Shown in pieces: positions 24,004 through 32,797 of a stretch of DNA of 32,940 nucleotides (its first letter is position 1; every line of letters begins with the position of its first letter). Source of the stretch: DASWUD01 sp036401755 (GTDB lineage Bacteria; Pseudomonadota; Gammaproteobacteria; Thiohalomonadales; Thiohalomonadaceae); contig DASWUD010000244.1 of the NCBI GenBank assembly GCA_036401755.1, positions 1 through 32,940 on the forward strand, written 5' to 3'. The notes beneath the pieces were generated by a model, which saw nothing but the letters and a program-made list of their open reading frames with translations, was not told the origin of the DNA and did not search any database. The position numbers and the translations under genes are program-made.

Positions 24004-25095
24004 ATGCTGTTAGAGCTCGCCAAATATTTGAGCCAGTACCATAGCGGCTTCAATGTCTTTCAATACCAGACGCTGCGCGCCATCCTCGGCGCGCTGACGG
24101 CGCTGTTCATTTCGCTGTGGCTAGGCCCGGCCTTCATCAACAAGCTGCGCACCCTGCAGATGAAACAGTATGTGCGTACCGATGGTCCGCAGAGTCACCT
24201 CTCCAAGGCGGGGACCCCGACCATGGGCGGCGCCTTTATCCTCACCGCTATCGCCATCAGCACCCTGCTGTGGAGCGATCTCTCCAACCGCTATGTCTGG
24301 ATCGTGCTGCTGGTGACATTGATGTTTGGTGCCATCGGTTGGGTTGACGACTGGCGCAAGATCATCAAGAAACAGTCGCAGGGGCTGACCGCGCGCGAAA
24401 AATATCTGTGGCAGACCATCGCCGGACTTGGTGCTGCCATCATCCTCTATGTGACCGCGCCGGCCCACCCGGCCGCTGCCGAGACCACGCTTATCGTGCC
24501 GTTCTTCAAGAGCATCGCCATACCGCTCGGCGTCGGTTTTGTGGTGCTTGCCTATTTCGTCATTGTCGGTACCAGCAATGCGGTCAATCTCACCGACGGC
24601 CTCGATGGCCTGGCGATCATGCCGACGGTGATGGTGGGCGGGGCGCTCGGCATCTTCGCCTACGTCACCGGTCGTGCCGACTTTGCCACCTATTTGCAGA
24701 TCCCCTATGTGCCGGGCGCCGGCGAGGTGGTGGTGTTCTGCGGTGCACTGGTCGGTGCCGGTCTCGGTTTTCTCTGGTTCAACACCTATCCGGCCCAGGT
24801 GTTCATGGGGGACGTGGGTGCGCTCGGTCTTGGCGCGGCGCTCGGCGTGATCGCGGTGGTGGTGCGTCAGGAGCTGGTGCTGTTCATCATGGGGGGTGTG
24901 TTCGTGATGGAGACCGTCTCGGTGATCCTGCAGGTGGGCTCCTTCAAGCTCACCGGTCGGCGCATCTTCCGCATGGCGCCGCTGCACCACCATTTTGAAT
25001 TGAAGGGCTGGCCCGAACCGCGCGTCATCGTGCGATTCTGGATCGTCACCGTGATATTGGTCCTGATTGGATTGGCGACCTTAAAGATCCGCTAG
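24004..25095 (+). CDS. mraY: Phospho-MurNAc-pentapeptide transferase
   Basis: MraY transfers phospho-MurNAc-pentapeptide to undecaprenyl phosphate at the inner membrane, making lipid I. The 363-residue product (360 in E. coli) has about ten membrane segments. The catalytic Asp cluster is seen in GWVDDWRK and NAVNLTDGLDGLA, and the cytosolic loop motif APLHHHFELKGWPEPR is intact. MKQYVRTDGPQSHLSKAGTPTMGG near the N terminus is diagnostic. It starts 3 nt after murF and ends 7 nt before murD. Confidence 0.98.
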   Translation: MLLELAKYLSQYHSGFNVFQYQTLRAILGALTALFISLWLGPAFINKLRTLQMKQYVRTDGPQSHLSKAGTPTMGGAFILTAIAISTLLWSDLSNRYVWIVLLVTLMFGAIGWVDDWRKIIKKQSQGLTAREKYLWQTIAGLGAAIILYVTAPAHPAAAETTLIVPFFKSIAIPLGVGFVVLAYFVIVGTSNAVNLTDGLDGLAIMPTVMVGGALGIFAYVTGRADFATYLQIPYVPGAGEVVVFCGALVGAGLGFLWFNTYPAQVFMGDVGALGLGAALGVIAVVVRQELVLFIMGGVFVMETVSVILQVGSFKLTGRRIFRMAPLHHHFELKGWPEPRVIVRFWIVTVILVLIGLATLKIR

Positions 25096-25102
25096 GAATA
25101 CG

Positions 25103-26452
25103 ATGCAGCAGATGGCCAACAAGGGATATACCGTGGTGGTGGGGCTGGGCAAGACCGGCCTCTCCTGCGCCCGTTTTCTCGCGGCGCATGGTATCCCTTT
25201 TGTTATCGCCGACTCGCGCCAAACTCCTCCGGGGGTCGATGAGATGCGTTCACATTTTCCCGATGTGGCGATCCATCTCGGCCCGTTCGATGCGGCACTG
25301 CTCAGGGACGCTGCGCAGATCGTATTGAGCCCGGGTGTTGCGCCGCAGGAGCCGGTGATTGCGTCAGCACAACAGGCCGGCGTGCCGGTGCTCGGCGACA
25401 TCGAGCTGTTTGCGCGCCATGTCAATGCGCCGGTGGTAGCGATCACCGGCTCCAACGGCAAGAGCACCGTGACGACACTGGTGGGCGAGATGGCCAAGGC
25501 GGCGGGGATCAAGGTGCGCGTCGGCGGCAATCTCGGCACCCCCGCGCTCGACCTGCTCGACGGCACGGCGCCAGATCTCTATGTGCTGGAGCTCTCCAGC
25601 TTCCAGCTGGAGGTGACCGAGTCACTCAATGCGCGCGCCGCCACGGTGCTCAACATCAGCGAGGATCATCTCGATCGCCACGGCACGGTCGAGGAGTATG
25701 CCGCCATCAAGCAGCGTGTGTTCCGCGGCGATGGGGTGATGGTGCTCAACCGCGATGATGCGGCGGTGGCAGCGATGGCCGAAGCGAGCCGCCGCGTCGT
25801 CTACTTCTCGCTGGAGCCGGGCGCGGGCAACGACGATTATGGCCTGCAGCAGCAGGATGGCGAGACCTGGATCGCCAAGGGTGCACAACGGCTCATCGCT
25901 ACCAAAGAAATCCGTATCGCCGGGCGGCACAACTGGGCCAATGCGATGGCCTCGCTGGCCCTCGGCGAAGCGGTGGGGCTGCCCATGCCGGCAATGACCG
26001 AGGTGCTACGCAAATTCCCCGGACTGCCGCATCGCTGCCAGTGGATCGCCGAGCAGAATGGCGTCAACTGGTATGAGGATTCCAAGGGGACCAACGTCGG
26101 CGCCACGCTCGCTGCCCTGGCCGGGATGCCCGGCAACAAGGTGGTGTTGATCGCCGGCGGCCAGGGAAAAGGGCAGGATTTTGCACCGTTGCGCCCGGTG
26201 GTGAGTGAGCGTGCCCGCGCGGTGGTGCTGATCGGTGAGGATGCGCCGCTCATTGCCAAGGCGTTGGCAATGAGCGTACCGCTGCTTACCGCCACCTCGA
26301 TGGACGAGGCGGTAGAGCGCGCCGCCGAGGTTGCCCTGCCCGGCGATGCGGTGTTGCTTTCGCCGGCCTGCGCCAGCTTCGACATGTTCACCAACTATGT
26401 GGCACGTGGTGAGGCATTCACTGCGACGGTGCGTGCGAGGGCTGCATCATGA
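25103..26452 (+). CDS. murD: UDP-MurNAc-L-alanine:D-glutamate ligase
   Basis: MurD adds D-glutamate to UDP-MurNAc-L-Ala. The 449-residue product (438 in E. coli) has an N-terminal Rossmann-like domain with VVGLGKTGLSCARFL, the ATP loop GSNGKST (116-122), LELSSFQLEVTESL and NISEDHLDRH in the central domain, and LLSPACASFDMFTNY in the C-terminal domain, all strongly conserved. The start is ATG 25103; an internal ATG at 25112 is also possible. It overlaps ftsW by 4 nt. Confidence 0.97.
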   Translation: MQQMANKGYTVVVGLGKTGLSCARFLAAHGIPFVIADSRQTPPGVDEMRSHFPDVAIHLGPFDAALLRDAAQIVLSPGVAPQEPVIASAQQAGVPVLGDIELFARHVNAPVVAITGSNGKSTVTTLVGEMAKAAGIKVRVGGNLGTPALDLLDGTAPDLYVLELSSFQLEVTESLNARAATVLNISEDHLDRHGTVEEYAAIKQRVFRGDGVMVLNRDDAAVAAMAEASRRVVYFSLEPGAGNDDYGLQQQDGETWIAKGAQRLIATKEIRIAGRHNWANAMASLALGEAVGLPMPAMTEVLRKFPGLPHRCQWIAEQNGVNWYEDSKGTNVGATLAALAGMPGNKVVLIAGGQGKGQDFAPLRPVVSERARAVVLIGEDAPLIAKALAMSVPLLTATSMDEAVERAAEVALPGDAVLLSPACASFDMFTNYVARGEAFTATVRARAAS

Positions 26453-27630
26453 TCGGTGCCGTTGCCGACTTCCGCCAGCAGCAGCGCAGCAGTATGCGGC
26501 GCAAGACGCCGGTGCTCGACTCCCATCTGCTGGTGACGATGCTCACCCTGTTGGCGCTGGGGCTGGTGATGGTCGGCTCGGCCTCCATCGACATCGCCGA
26601 TCGTCAGACCGGTGATCCGTTTTACTACCTGTTCCGTCAGGGCGGTTTTGTTGCGCTGGGGTTGCTGATAGGGGTGATCGCCTACCACATCCCGCTGACC
26701 TTCTGGCAGCGCGTCGGAGTGCCGCTGCTGCTGGTGTCGCTGTTGATGCTGGCACTGCTGCTGATCCCCGGTGTGGGGCGCAACGTCAATGGCGCCACAC
26801 GCTGGCTCAATCTGGTGATCTTCAATCTCCAGGTGTCGGAGGTGGCCAAGTTGTCCGTCGTCATCTATCTCGCCGGTTATCTGGTGCGCCACTCCGAGGC
26901 CGTGCGCGGTACGGTGGGTGGGTTCCTCAAGCCGATGGGGCTGATCGCCCTGGTGCTGGTGTTGTTGCTGCTGGAGCCCGATTTCGGTGCCTCGGTAGTG
27001 ATCATCGCCGTCGCCATGGGAATGATGTTTCTGGGCGGGGTGCAGCTCTGGCTGTTCGGCGTATTGATGCTGGTGGCCCTGCTGCTGCTTGCCGTTCTGG
27101 CAGTGAGTGCCCCCTATCGCATGGAGCGGCTTACTACCTTTCTCAATCCGTGGGCCGATCCCTTCGACAGTGGTTTTCAGTTGACCCAATCGCTGATCGC
27201 CATCGGCCGCGGTGAGTGGTTCGGCGTGGGGCTGGGCGGCAGCGTGCAGAAGCTCTTTTATCTGCCGGAGGCCCATACCGACTTCCTCTTCGCGGTACTG
27301 GCCGAGGAGCTGGGGCTGTTCGGCGCGACGGTGGTGGTGGGACTGTTCGCCTATCTGGTGTGGCGCATGTTTCTCGTCGGCCGTCGCGCGCTGGCCGAAG
27401 GAAGTCTGTTTGCCGCCTATTTGGTGTTTGGCATCAGCCTGTGGGTGGCTCTGCAGGTGTTCATCAATATCGGCGTGAATATGGGCTTGCTGCCGACCAA
27501 GGGGCTGACCCTGCCACTGATGAGCTACGGTGGATCGAGCGTGATGGTGATGTGCATGGCGATGGCGATCGTGCTGCGGGTTGACGCCGAGCACCGCCGT
27601 GGCGCCAGCGCCAGCGGGAGAGGTGCATGA
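26449..27630 (+). CDS. ftsW: Septal peptidoglycan polymerase FtsW (SEDS family)
   Basis: FtsW is the SEDS glycosyltransferase that polymerises lipid II at the septum with FtsI. The 393-residue product (414 in E. coli) has about ten membrane segments, starting near 26. Conserved stretches include MVGSASIDIA, GVGRNVNGATRWLNL, LLEPDFGAS, and the C-terminal GLLPTKGLTLPLMSYGGSS. The charged N-terminal tail (about 1-25) is cytosolic. It overlaps murD and murG by 4 nt each. Confidence 0.97.
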   Translation: MIGAVADFRQQQRSSMRRKTPVLDSHLLVTMLTLLALGLVMVGSASIDIADRQTGDPFYYLFRQGGFVALGLLIGVIAYHIPLTFWQRVGVPLLLVSLLMLALLLIPGVGRNVNGATRWLNLVIFNLQVSEVAKLSVVIYLAGYLVRHSEAVRGTVGGFLKPMGLIALVLVLLLLEPDFGASVVIIAVAMGMMFLGGVQLWLFGVLMLVALLLLAVLAVSAPYRMERLTTFLNPWADPFDSGFQLTQSLIAIGRGEWFGVGLGGSVQKLFYLPEAHTDFLFAVLAEELGLFGATVVVGLFAYLVWRMFLVGRRALAEGSLFAAYLVFGISLWVALQVFINIGVNMGLLPTKGLTLPLMSYGGSSVMVMCMAMAIVLRVDAEHRRGASASGRGA

Positions 27631-28736
27631 GTCGCGGGCGCATCATCATCATGGCCGGGGGCACCGGTGGCCACGTCTATCCCGGGCTGGCCGTGGCCGA
27701 GGCGCTGCGCGAGCGGGGCATCGAGGTGAGCTGGCTGGGGACGCGACGTGGCCTGGAGGCGCAACTGGTACCGAAGGCTGGATTTGCCATCGACTACATT
27801 GCCATCGCCGGACTGCGTGGCAAAGGGGTGGCCGGCTGGTTGTCGGCTCCGCTGCGACTGACCATCGCGCTGGTGCAGGCTATCGGTGTGATGTGGCGGC
27901 GCCGTCCGGCGGCGGTGCTCGGCATGGGCGGCTTTGTCACCGGCCCGGGTGGGGTGGCGGCCAAGCTGCTGGGCAAGGCGTTGCTGATTCACGAACAGAA
28001 CGCGGTGGCCGGACTGACCAACCGCTGGCTGTCGCGCATCGCCGATGCGGTCCTCGAAGCCTTTCCTGGCACCTTCGCCCCCAAGGCGTATGTGATGCAT
28101 ACCGGCAATCCGGTACGGGCAGCGATCGCGGCAGTGGCAGAGCCAGCGCAGCGCTATGCACAGCGCAGCGGCCCACTGCGCCTGTTCGTGGTGGGCGGCA
28201 GCCTGGGCGCTCAGGCGCTGAATGAGACGGTGCCGCAGGCGGTGGCCCTGCTACCGCAGGAGCTGCGCCCTCTCATCCGTCACCAGACCGGGCAGAAGAA
28301 TTTCAATACGGCGCAGCAGGCCTACGCTAGGGCGGGTGTGCAGGGTGAACTGCTCGCCTACGTGGATGACATGGCGGCAATGTATGAGTGGGCCGATCTG
28401 GTGATCTGCCGTGCCGGGGCCTTGACGGTGAGTGAGCTGGCGGCGGCGGGGGTTCCGGCACTGCTGGTCCCCTACCCGTATGCGGTCGACGATCACCAGA
28501 CCGTGAATGGTCACTACTTAACCAACGCCGGTGCGGCGCTGCTGATGCAGCAGAACGAGCTCGATGCGCAGCGCCTGGCCGGATTGATCAACGAATTTTG
28601 CTCCGATGCCGCAAGTGGTCGGCAGCGCCTGCGAGCGATGGCAGAAGCCGCGCGTGCACTGGGCCGGCCTGCCGCTACTGCCGAGGTAGTGGCCCATTGC
28701 CTGGCGGCGGCACGCTTGATGGAGAAACAGAAGTGA
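27627..28736 (+). CDS. murG: UDP-GlcNAc transferase, lipid II synthesis
   Basis: MurG adds GlcNAc to lipid I on the inner face of the membrane, making lipid II. The 369-residue product (355 in E. coli) has the N-terminal glycine loop GGTGGHVYPGLAVAEAL, followed by GMGGFVTGPGG and HEQNAVAGLTN. The C-terminal UDP-GlcNAc-binding domain has VVGGSLGAQALNE, YVDDMAAMYEWADLVICRAGALTVSEL and YPYAVDDHQTVNG. It overlaps ftsW by 4 nt, and its stop overlaps the GTG of murC. Confidence 0.98.
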   Translation: MSRGRIIIMAGGTGGHVYPGLAVAEALRERGIEVSWLGTRRGLEAQLVPKAGFAIDYIAIAGLRGKGVAGWLSAPLRLTIALVQAIGVMWRRRPAAVLGMGGFVTGPGGVAAKLLGKALLIHEQNAVAGLTNRWLSRIADAVLEAFPGTFAPKAYVMHTGNPVRAAIAAVAEPAQRYAQRSGPLRLFVVGGSLGAQALNETVPQAVALLPQELRPLIRHQTGQKNFNTAQQAYARAGVQGELLAYVDDMAAMYEWADLVICRAGALTVSELAAAGVPALLVPYPYAVDDHQTVNGHYLTNAGAALLMQQNELDAQRLAGLINEFCSDAASGRQRLRAMAEAARALGRPAATAEVVAHCLAAARLMEKQK

Positions 28737-30178
28737 CGAAACGAACCGACAAAGTGATGACGCCGCACGGTCGCCGCGCGATGGGACAGATCCGCTGTAT
28801 CCATCTGGTGGGGATCGGCGGCGCCGGTATGGGCGGTATCGCCGAGGTGCTGCTCAATCTTGGCTACCGCGTGACCGGCTCCGACCTCAAGGAGAATGCG
28901 GTGACGCGACGCCTGGCGAGCCTCGGTGCCGCCATTAGTTTTGGTCACGAGGCACGTCATGTCTCCGGCTGCGATGTGGTGGTGATCTCGTCAGCGGTCA
29001 GCGCCGACAATCCTGAAGTGGTGGCGGCGCGCGAGCAGCGCATTCCGGTGGTACCACGCGCCGAGATGCTGGCTGAACTGATGCGCTTCCGTCACGGCAT
29101 TGCCATTGCCGGTACCCACGGCAAGACCACCACCACCAGTCTCATCGCCAGCCTGATGGCCGAGGGCGGACTCGATCCGACCTTCGTCATCGGGGGGCGA
29201 CTCAATAGCGCCGGCACCAACGCGCGGCTCGGTGAGGGGCACTATCTGGTGGCCGAGGCTGACGAGAGCGATGCCTCGTTCCTCTATCTGCAACCGATGA
29301 CAGCGGTGGTCACCAACATCGATGCCGATCACATGGCTACCTATGGTGGTGATTTCGCCAAGCTGCGTCAGACCTTCGTCGACTTCCTCCACCACCTGCC
29401 GTTCTACGGTACCGCGGTGCTGTGCATGGAAGATCCCGAGGTGCGTCACATCCTGCCGGAGGTTACGCGCCGCGTGATCAGTTACGGGTTTGGCCCCGAG
29501 GCGGATATCTACGCCCACGACATCCGCCAGGAGGGGATGCGTAACCACTTCCGCGTCAGCCGTCGCGACCGGGAGAACTGGCTGGAGATAAACCTCAATC
29601 TTCCCGGCCGACACAACGTGCTCAACTCGTTGGCGGCGATCGCCGTGGCTCATGAGTGTGGCGTCGACGATGCGGCGATCTGCCGTGCACTGGAGGGCTT
29701 CACGGGGGTCGGCCGACGCTTCCAGTTGGCAGGTGAAATTGATACAGCGCATGGCCGCGTCTTGCTGGTGGACGATTATGGCCACCATCCGCGCGAAGTG
29801 GCTGCGGTGTTTCAGGCGGCGCGCGCCGCCTGGCCGGAGCGTCGCCTGGTGGTGGCGTTCCAGCCCCACCGTTATACCCGCACCCGCGATCTGTTCGACG
29901 ATTTCAGTGAGGTGCTCTCCAGTGTTGACGCGCTGGTGATGCTGGAGGTGTATGCGGCCGGCGAGGAGCCGATCCCCGGGGCCGACAGCCGCACCCTGTG
30001 CCGTTCGATTCGTGCGCGCGGTCAGGTCGACCCGGTATTCGTCGCTCATGTGGATGATCTTGCCCAGGCATTACACGGCGTGCTGCGCGATGGCGACGTG
30101 CTGCTCACCCTGGGCGCCGGCGATATCGGTGCGGCCTCAAGCAAATTGCCCGAGCAGCTGGCGAGGAAGGCGCAATGA
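28733..30178 (+). CDS. murC: UDP-MurNAc:L-alanine ligase
   Basis: MurC adds the first residue, L-alanine, to UDP-MurNAc. I chose GTG 28733, which overlaps the murG stop (GTGA) and has GGAG about 8 nt upstream, giving 481 residues (491 in E. coli). ATG 28757 is a possible later start. Conserved parts are HLVGIGGAGMGGIAEVL near the N terminus, the ATP loop GTHGKTTTT (from 127), ADESDASFL, and DDYGHHPREV with FQPHRYTRT in the C-terminal half. The longer frame back to 28598 lies within murG. It overlaps murB by 4 nt. Confidence 0.97.
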   Translation: MTKRTDKVMTPHGRRAMGQIRCIHLVGIGGAGMGGIAEVLLNLGYRVTGSDLKENAVTRRLASLGAAISFGHEARHVSGCDVVVISSAVSADNPEVVAAREQRIPVVPRAEMLAELMRFRHGIAIAGTHGKTTTTSLIASLMAEGGLDPTFVIGGRLNSAGTNARLGEGHYLVAEADESDASFLYLQPMTAVVTNIDADHMATYGGDFAKLRQTFVDFLHHLPFYGTAVLCMEDPEVRHILPEVTRRVISYGFGPEADIYAHDIRQEGMRNHFRVSRRDRENWLEINLNLPGRHNVLNSLAAIAVAHECGVDDAAICRALEGFTGVGRRFQLAGEIDTAHGRVLLVDDYGHHPREVAAVFQAARAAWPERRLVVAFQPHRYTRTRDLFDDFSEVLSSVDALVMLEVYAAGEEPIPGADSRTLCRSIRARGQVDPVFVAHVDDLAQALHGVLRDGDVLLTLGAGDIGAASSKLPEQLARKAQ

Positions 30179-31074
30179 TGGCGCAGCTGCGCGCACCCGC
30201 ACTGCGCGGTCTCCTGCTGGAGCAGGAGCCGATGGCGAAGCACACCACCTGGCGGGTGGGCGGCCCGGCCGACCACTACTACACGCCGGCCGATGTGGAG
30301 GACCTGGCGCAGTTTCTTGCGGCGCTGCCGGATGACGAGCCGATCATGTGGGTGGGACTGGGCAGCAATCTGTTGGTGCGTGACGGTGGTATTCGCGGCA
30401 CGGTGATCGCCACCCACGGGGTGCTCAATACCATCGAGCGCCTTGAAGGTGATCGTATCCGTGCCGGCTGCGGTGCACCGTGCGCCATCGTGGCGCGTTT
30501 CTGCACCCGCGAGGGGTTGGCCGGTGCCGAATTTCTGTCGGGCATCCCGGGCTCGTTCGGCGGGGCACTGGCGATGAATGCCGGCTGCTTCGGTGGTGAG
30601 ACCTGGAAGATTGTGGAAGAGGTGGAGACCATCGATCGCCACGGCGTGCGCCGCGTGCGCACGCCAGATGAGTTTGAGATCGGTTATCGCCATGTGCAGG
30701 GCACCGCGGGCGAGTGGTTTGTTTCCGCGGTGCTACAGCTGCAGCCTGGTGACACCGAAGCGCTGGCGGCGCAAACGCGCGAACTGCTGGAGAAGCGCAA
30801 CCGCACCCAGCCCACGCAGCAGCCCAATGCGGGGTCGGTGTTTCGCAATCCGCCCGGTGATTATGCGGCGCGCCTCATCGAGGCGACGGGGCTCAAGGGG
30901 TTTTGCATTGGCGGTGCCTGTGTTTCGGAAAAGCACGCCAATTTCATCGTCAATCTGGGCAAGGCGTCCGCTGCCGATATCGAAACACTGATCGAAAAGG
31001 TTGCGGAAAGTGTCGAGCGCAACCACGGGGTGCGCCTGATGCATGAAGTACATATTGTTGGAGAAGGGCAATGA
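30175..31074 (+). CDS. murB: UDP-N-acetylenolpyruvoylglucosamine reductase (short, type II-like)
   Basis: MurB reduces UDP-GlcNAc-enolpyruvate to UDP-MurNAc with FAD and NADPH. The 299-residue product is clearly shorter than E. coli MurB (342) and looks like the type II form. It has KHTTWRVGGPADHY, VGLGSNLLVRDGG and GAEFLSGIPGSFGGALAMNAG in the FAD domain. The catalytic serine lies in NAGSVFRNP (S221), and a Glu is seen in HEVHIVGE near the end. It sits between murC and ddl, a place empty in E. coli, and overlaps both by 4 nt. ATG 30178 is an alternative start. Confidence 0.96.
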   Translation: MMAQLRAPALRGLLLEQEPMAKHTTWRVGGPADHYYTPADVEDLAQFLAALPDDEPIMWVGLGSNLLVRDGGIRGTVIATHGVLNTIERLEGDRIRAGCGAPCAIVARFCTREGLAGAEFLSGIPGSFGGALAMNAGCFGGETWKIVEEVETIDRHGVRRVRTPDEFEIGYRHVQGTAGEWFVSAVLQLQPGDTEALAAQTRELLEKRNRTQPTQQPNAGSVFRNPPGDYAARLIEATGLKGFCIGGACVSEKHANFIVNLGKASAADIETLIEKVAESVERNHGVRLMHEVHIVGEGQ

Positions 31075-32018
31075 AGATTACCGATCCGCGCGCGTTTGGC
31101 CGTGTCGTGGTGTTGATGGGCGGCAACTCCGCCGAGCGTGAAGTGTCGTTGAAGAGCGGCAGAGCCGTGCTGGCTGCATTGCTGGCCAAGGGGGTCGATG
31201 CAGTGGGTATAGACGCCATTGGTGATGTGGCCGCAAAACTGCGCGAGGCGGGAGCGCAGCGCGTCTTCATCGCGCTGCATGGTCGTGGCGGCGAAGACGG
31301 TGTGATGCAGGGCGCGTTGGAAATGCTGGGCATTCCCTACACCGGTAGTGGCGTGCTCGCTTCGGCAGTGGGCATGGACAAGTGGCGCACCAAGCTGCTC
31401 TGGCAGGGGGCCGGCCTGCCCGTGCCCGATTACGAAATGATCGATGGCGGCAGCGATTTTGCAGCGGTGGAAAAGCGCCTGGGCTTGCCGCTGTTCGTAA
31501 AGCCGGCCAACGAAGGTTCGAGCGTCGGTGTCTCCAAGGTGCGCAAGGCAGGAGAGACGCGTGCGGCATGGCAAGCGGCTGCCAAACACGATTCGCTGGT
31601 GATCGCCGAACGCTTCGTCGGCGGTGGCGAGTACACCGTGCCGGTGTTGAATGGCCGTGCGTTGCCGGTGATCAAGATCGAACCGGCCCGCGACTTCTAC
31701 GACTACGAGGCGAAGTATCTGCGCGACGATACCCGTTATCTCTGCCCGTGCGGCTTGAGCGCGGAGCAGGAGAGCGAGATGCAGCGTCTGGCCGAGCGCG
31801 CCTTCCTGGTGCTGGGCGGCCGCGGCTGGGGCCGCATCGATATCCTGCTCGATCTGGACGGCACCCCCTATCTGCTGGAAGCCAACACCGTGCCGGGTAT
31901 GACCGATCACAGTCTGGTGCCGATGGCGGCCCGGGCGGCGGGCCTCTCGTTTGAGGAGCTGGTGTGGGAGATCCTCGCGGGCAGTATGGACATGACCACG
32001 GGCGCAACGGGGGCGTAA
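31071..32018 (+). CDS. ddl: D-alanine:D-alanine ligase
   Basis: Ddl makes the D-Ala-D-Ala dipeptide used by MurF. The 315-residue product (306 in E. coli DdlB) is an ATP-grasp enzyme with VVLMGGNSAEREVSLKSG at the N terminus, ALHGRGGEDGVMQGALEMLGIPYTGSG, LFVKPANEGSSVGVSKV, and LEANTVPGMTDHSLVP in the C-terminal part. The position between murC/murB and ftsQ marks the dcw-type (DdlB) copy. It overlaps murB by 4 nt, and its stop overlaps the ftsQ start by one base (TAATG). Confidence 0.97.
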   Translation: MKITDPRAFGRVVVLMGGNSAEREVSLKSGRAVLAALLAKGVDAVGIDAIGDVAAKLREAGAQRVFIALHGRGGEDGVMQGALEMLGIPYTGSGVLASAVGMDKWRTKLLWQGAGLPVPDYEMIDGGSDFAAVEKRLGLPLFVKPANEGSSVGVSKVRKAGETRAAWQAAAKHDSLVIAERFVGGGEYTVPVLNGRALPVIKIEPARDFYDYEAKYLRDDTRYLCPCGLSAEQESEMQRLAERAFLVLGGRGWGRIDILLDLDGTPYLLEANTVPGMTDHSLVPMAARAAGLSFEELVWEILAGSMDMTTGATGA

Positions 32019-32782
32019 TGGCACAACAGCGTCATGCAGCCAGGCGAACAGACGGCGAGCAGCAAAACTCGCAGGCGCTGCGCTGGGCGTTGCAGGGCGC
32101 ACTGCTAGTGATGCTCTTGGCACTATTGGCGTGGGGCGGCTGGTGGGTATGGGACCCACAGACCTTCCCGCTGCGCACCCTGCGCCTGACGACACCAATC
32201 GCTCACGTCACCCAGCAGGAGCTGCGGGATGAGATAGCGCAATCGGCCAGCGCCGGGTTTTTGCGCATCGATATGGAGGAGCTGCGCACACGGCTGGAGG
32301 CGCATCCCTGGATCCACCACGTAGTGCTAAAGCGCGTCTGGCCCGATGTGCTTGAGGTGAGTGTCGCTGAACAGGTAGCAGTGGCGCGCTGGGCCGCCGG
32401 CGGGCTGGTCAACGAGGAGGGGGAGGTGTTCATTCCAGAGCACGATGAGGAGCAACCGCTGCAGTTGCCGTTGTTTGCCGGCCCGGAGGGGACGGGAAAA
32501 CTCATCGTCGAAAACTATCGGCAATTGGACACTCTGGCCGCCACGCTCGGTCTGCATGTGCGCCGCGTCGAACTGAGCGAACGCCGCGCCTGGAGTGTTG
32601 AGACGGACAATGGTTTGCTGCTGTCGCTTGGTCGCTCTGAAACCTACCCGCGCATGCAGCGCTTCGTGAGGAGCTATGCGCAGACCATTGAAGCACGGGT
32701 GGCGGAAATTGAACGCGTCGATCTGCGCTATACCAACGGGTTTGCCATTCGCTGGCGCGCCGGTGTCACACCGGCCGCCTAG
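32018..32782 (+). CDS. ftsQ: Cell division protein FtsQ
   Basis: FtsQ is a bitopic divisome protein that connects early and late components through FtsB and FtsL. From ATG 32018 the product has 254 residues (276 in E. coli). It has a cytosolic, polar N terminus (about 1-22), one membrane segment (about 25-44), a POTRA domain (about 52-125: FPLRTLRLTTPIAHVTQQEL, EAHPWIHHVVLKRVWPDVLEV), and the periplasmic beta domain ending IERVDLRYTNGFAIRW. The upstream in-frame extension to 31964 lies in ddl and is rejected. Confidence 0.96.
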   Translation: MAQQRHAARRTDGEQQNSQALRWALQGALLVMLLALLAWGGWWVWDPQTFPLRTLRLTTPIAHVTQQELRDEIAQSASAGFLRIDMEELRTRLEAHPWIHHVVLKRVWPDVLEVSVAEQVAVARWAAGGLVNEEGEVFIPEHDEEQPLQLPLFAGPEGTGKLIVENYRQLDTLAATLGLHVRRVELSERRAWSVETDNGLLLSLGRSETYPRMQRFVRSYAQTIEARVAEIERVDLRYTNGFAIRWRAGVTPAA

Positions 32783-32797
32783 TCGAGGAACAGGAAC

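Noticed and set aside
26395..27594. 399-codon minus-strand frame opposite ftsW
   Set aside because: Antisense to conserved ftsW, very rich in His and Gln from reverse-complemented membrane codons, with no motif.
30861..32198. 445-codon minus-strand frame opposite murB, ddl and ftsQ
   Set aside because: It covers three conserved genes in reverse and has no family features.
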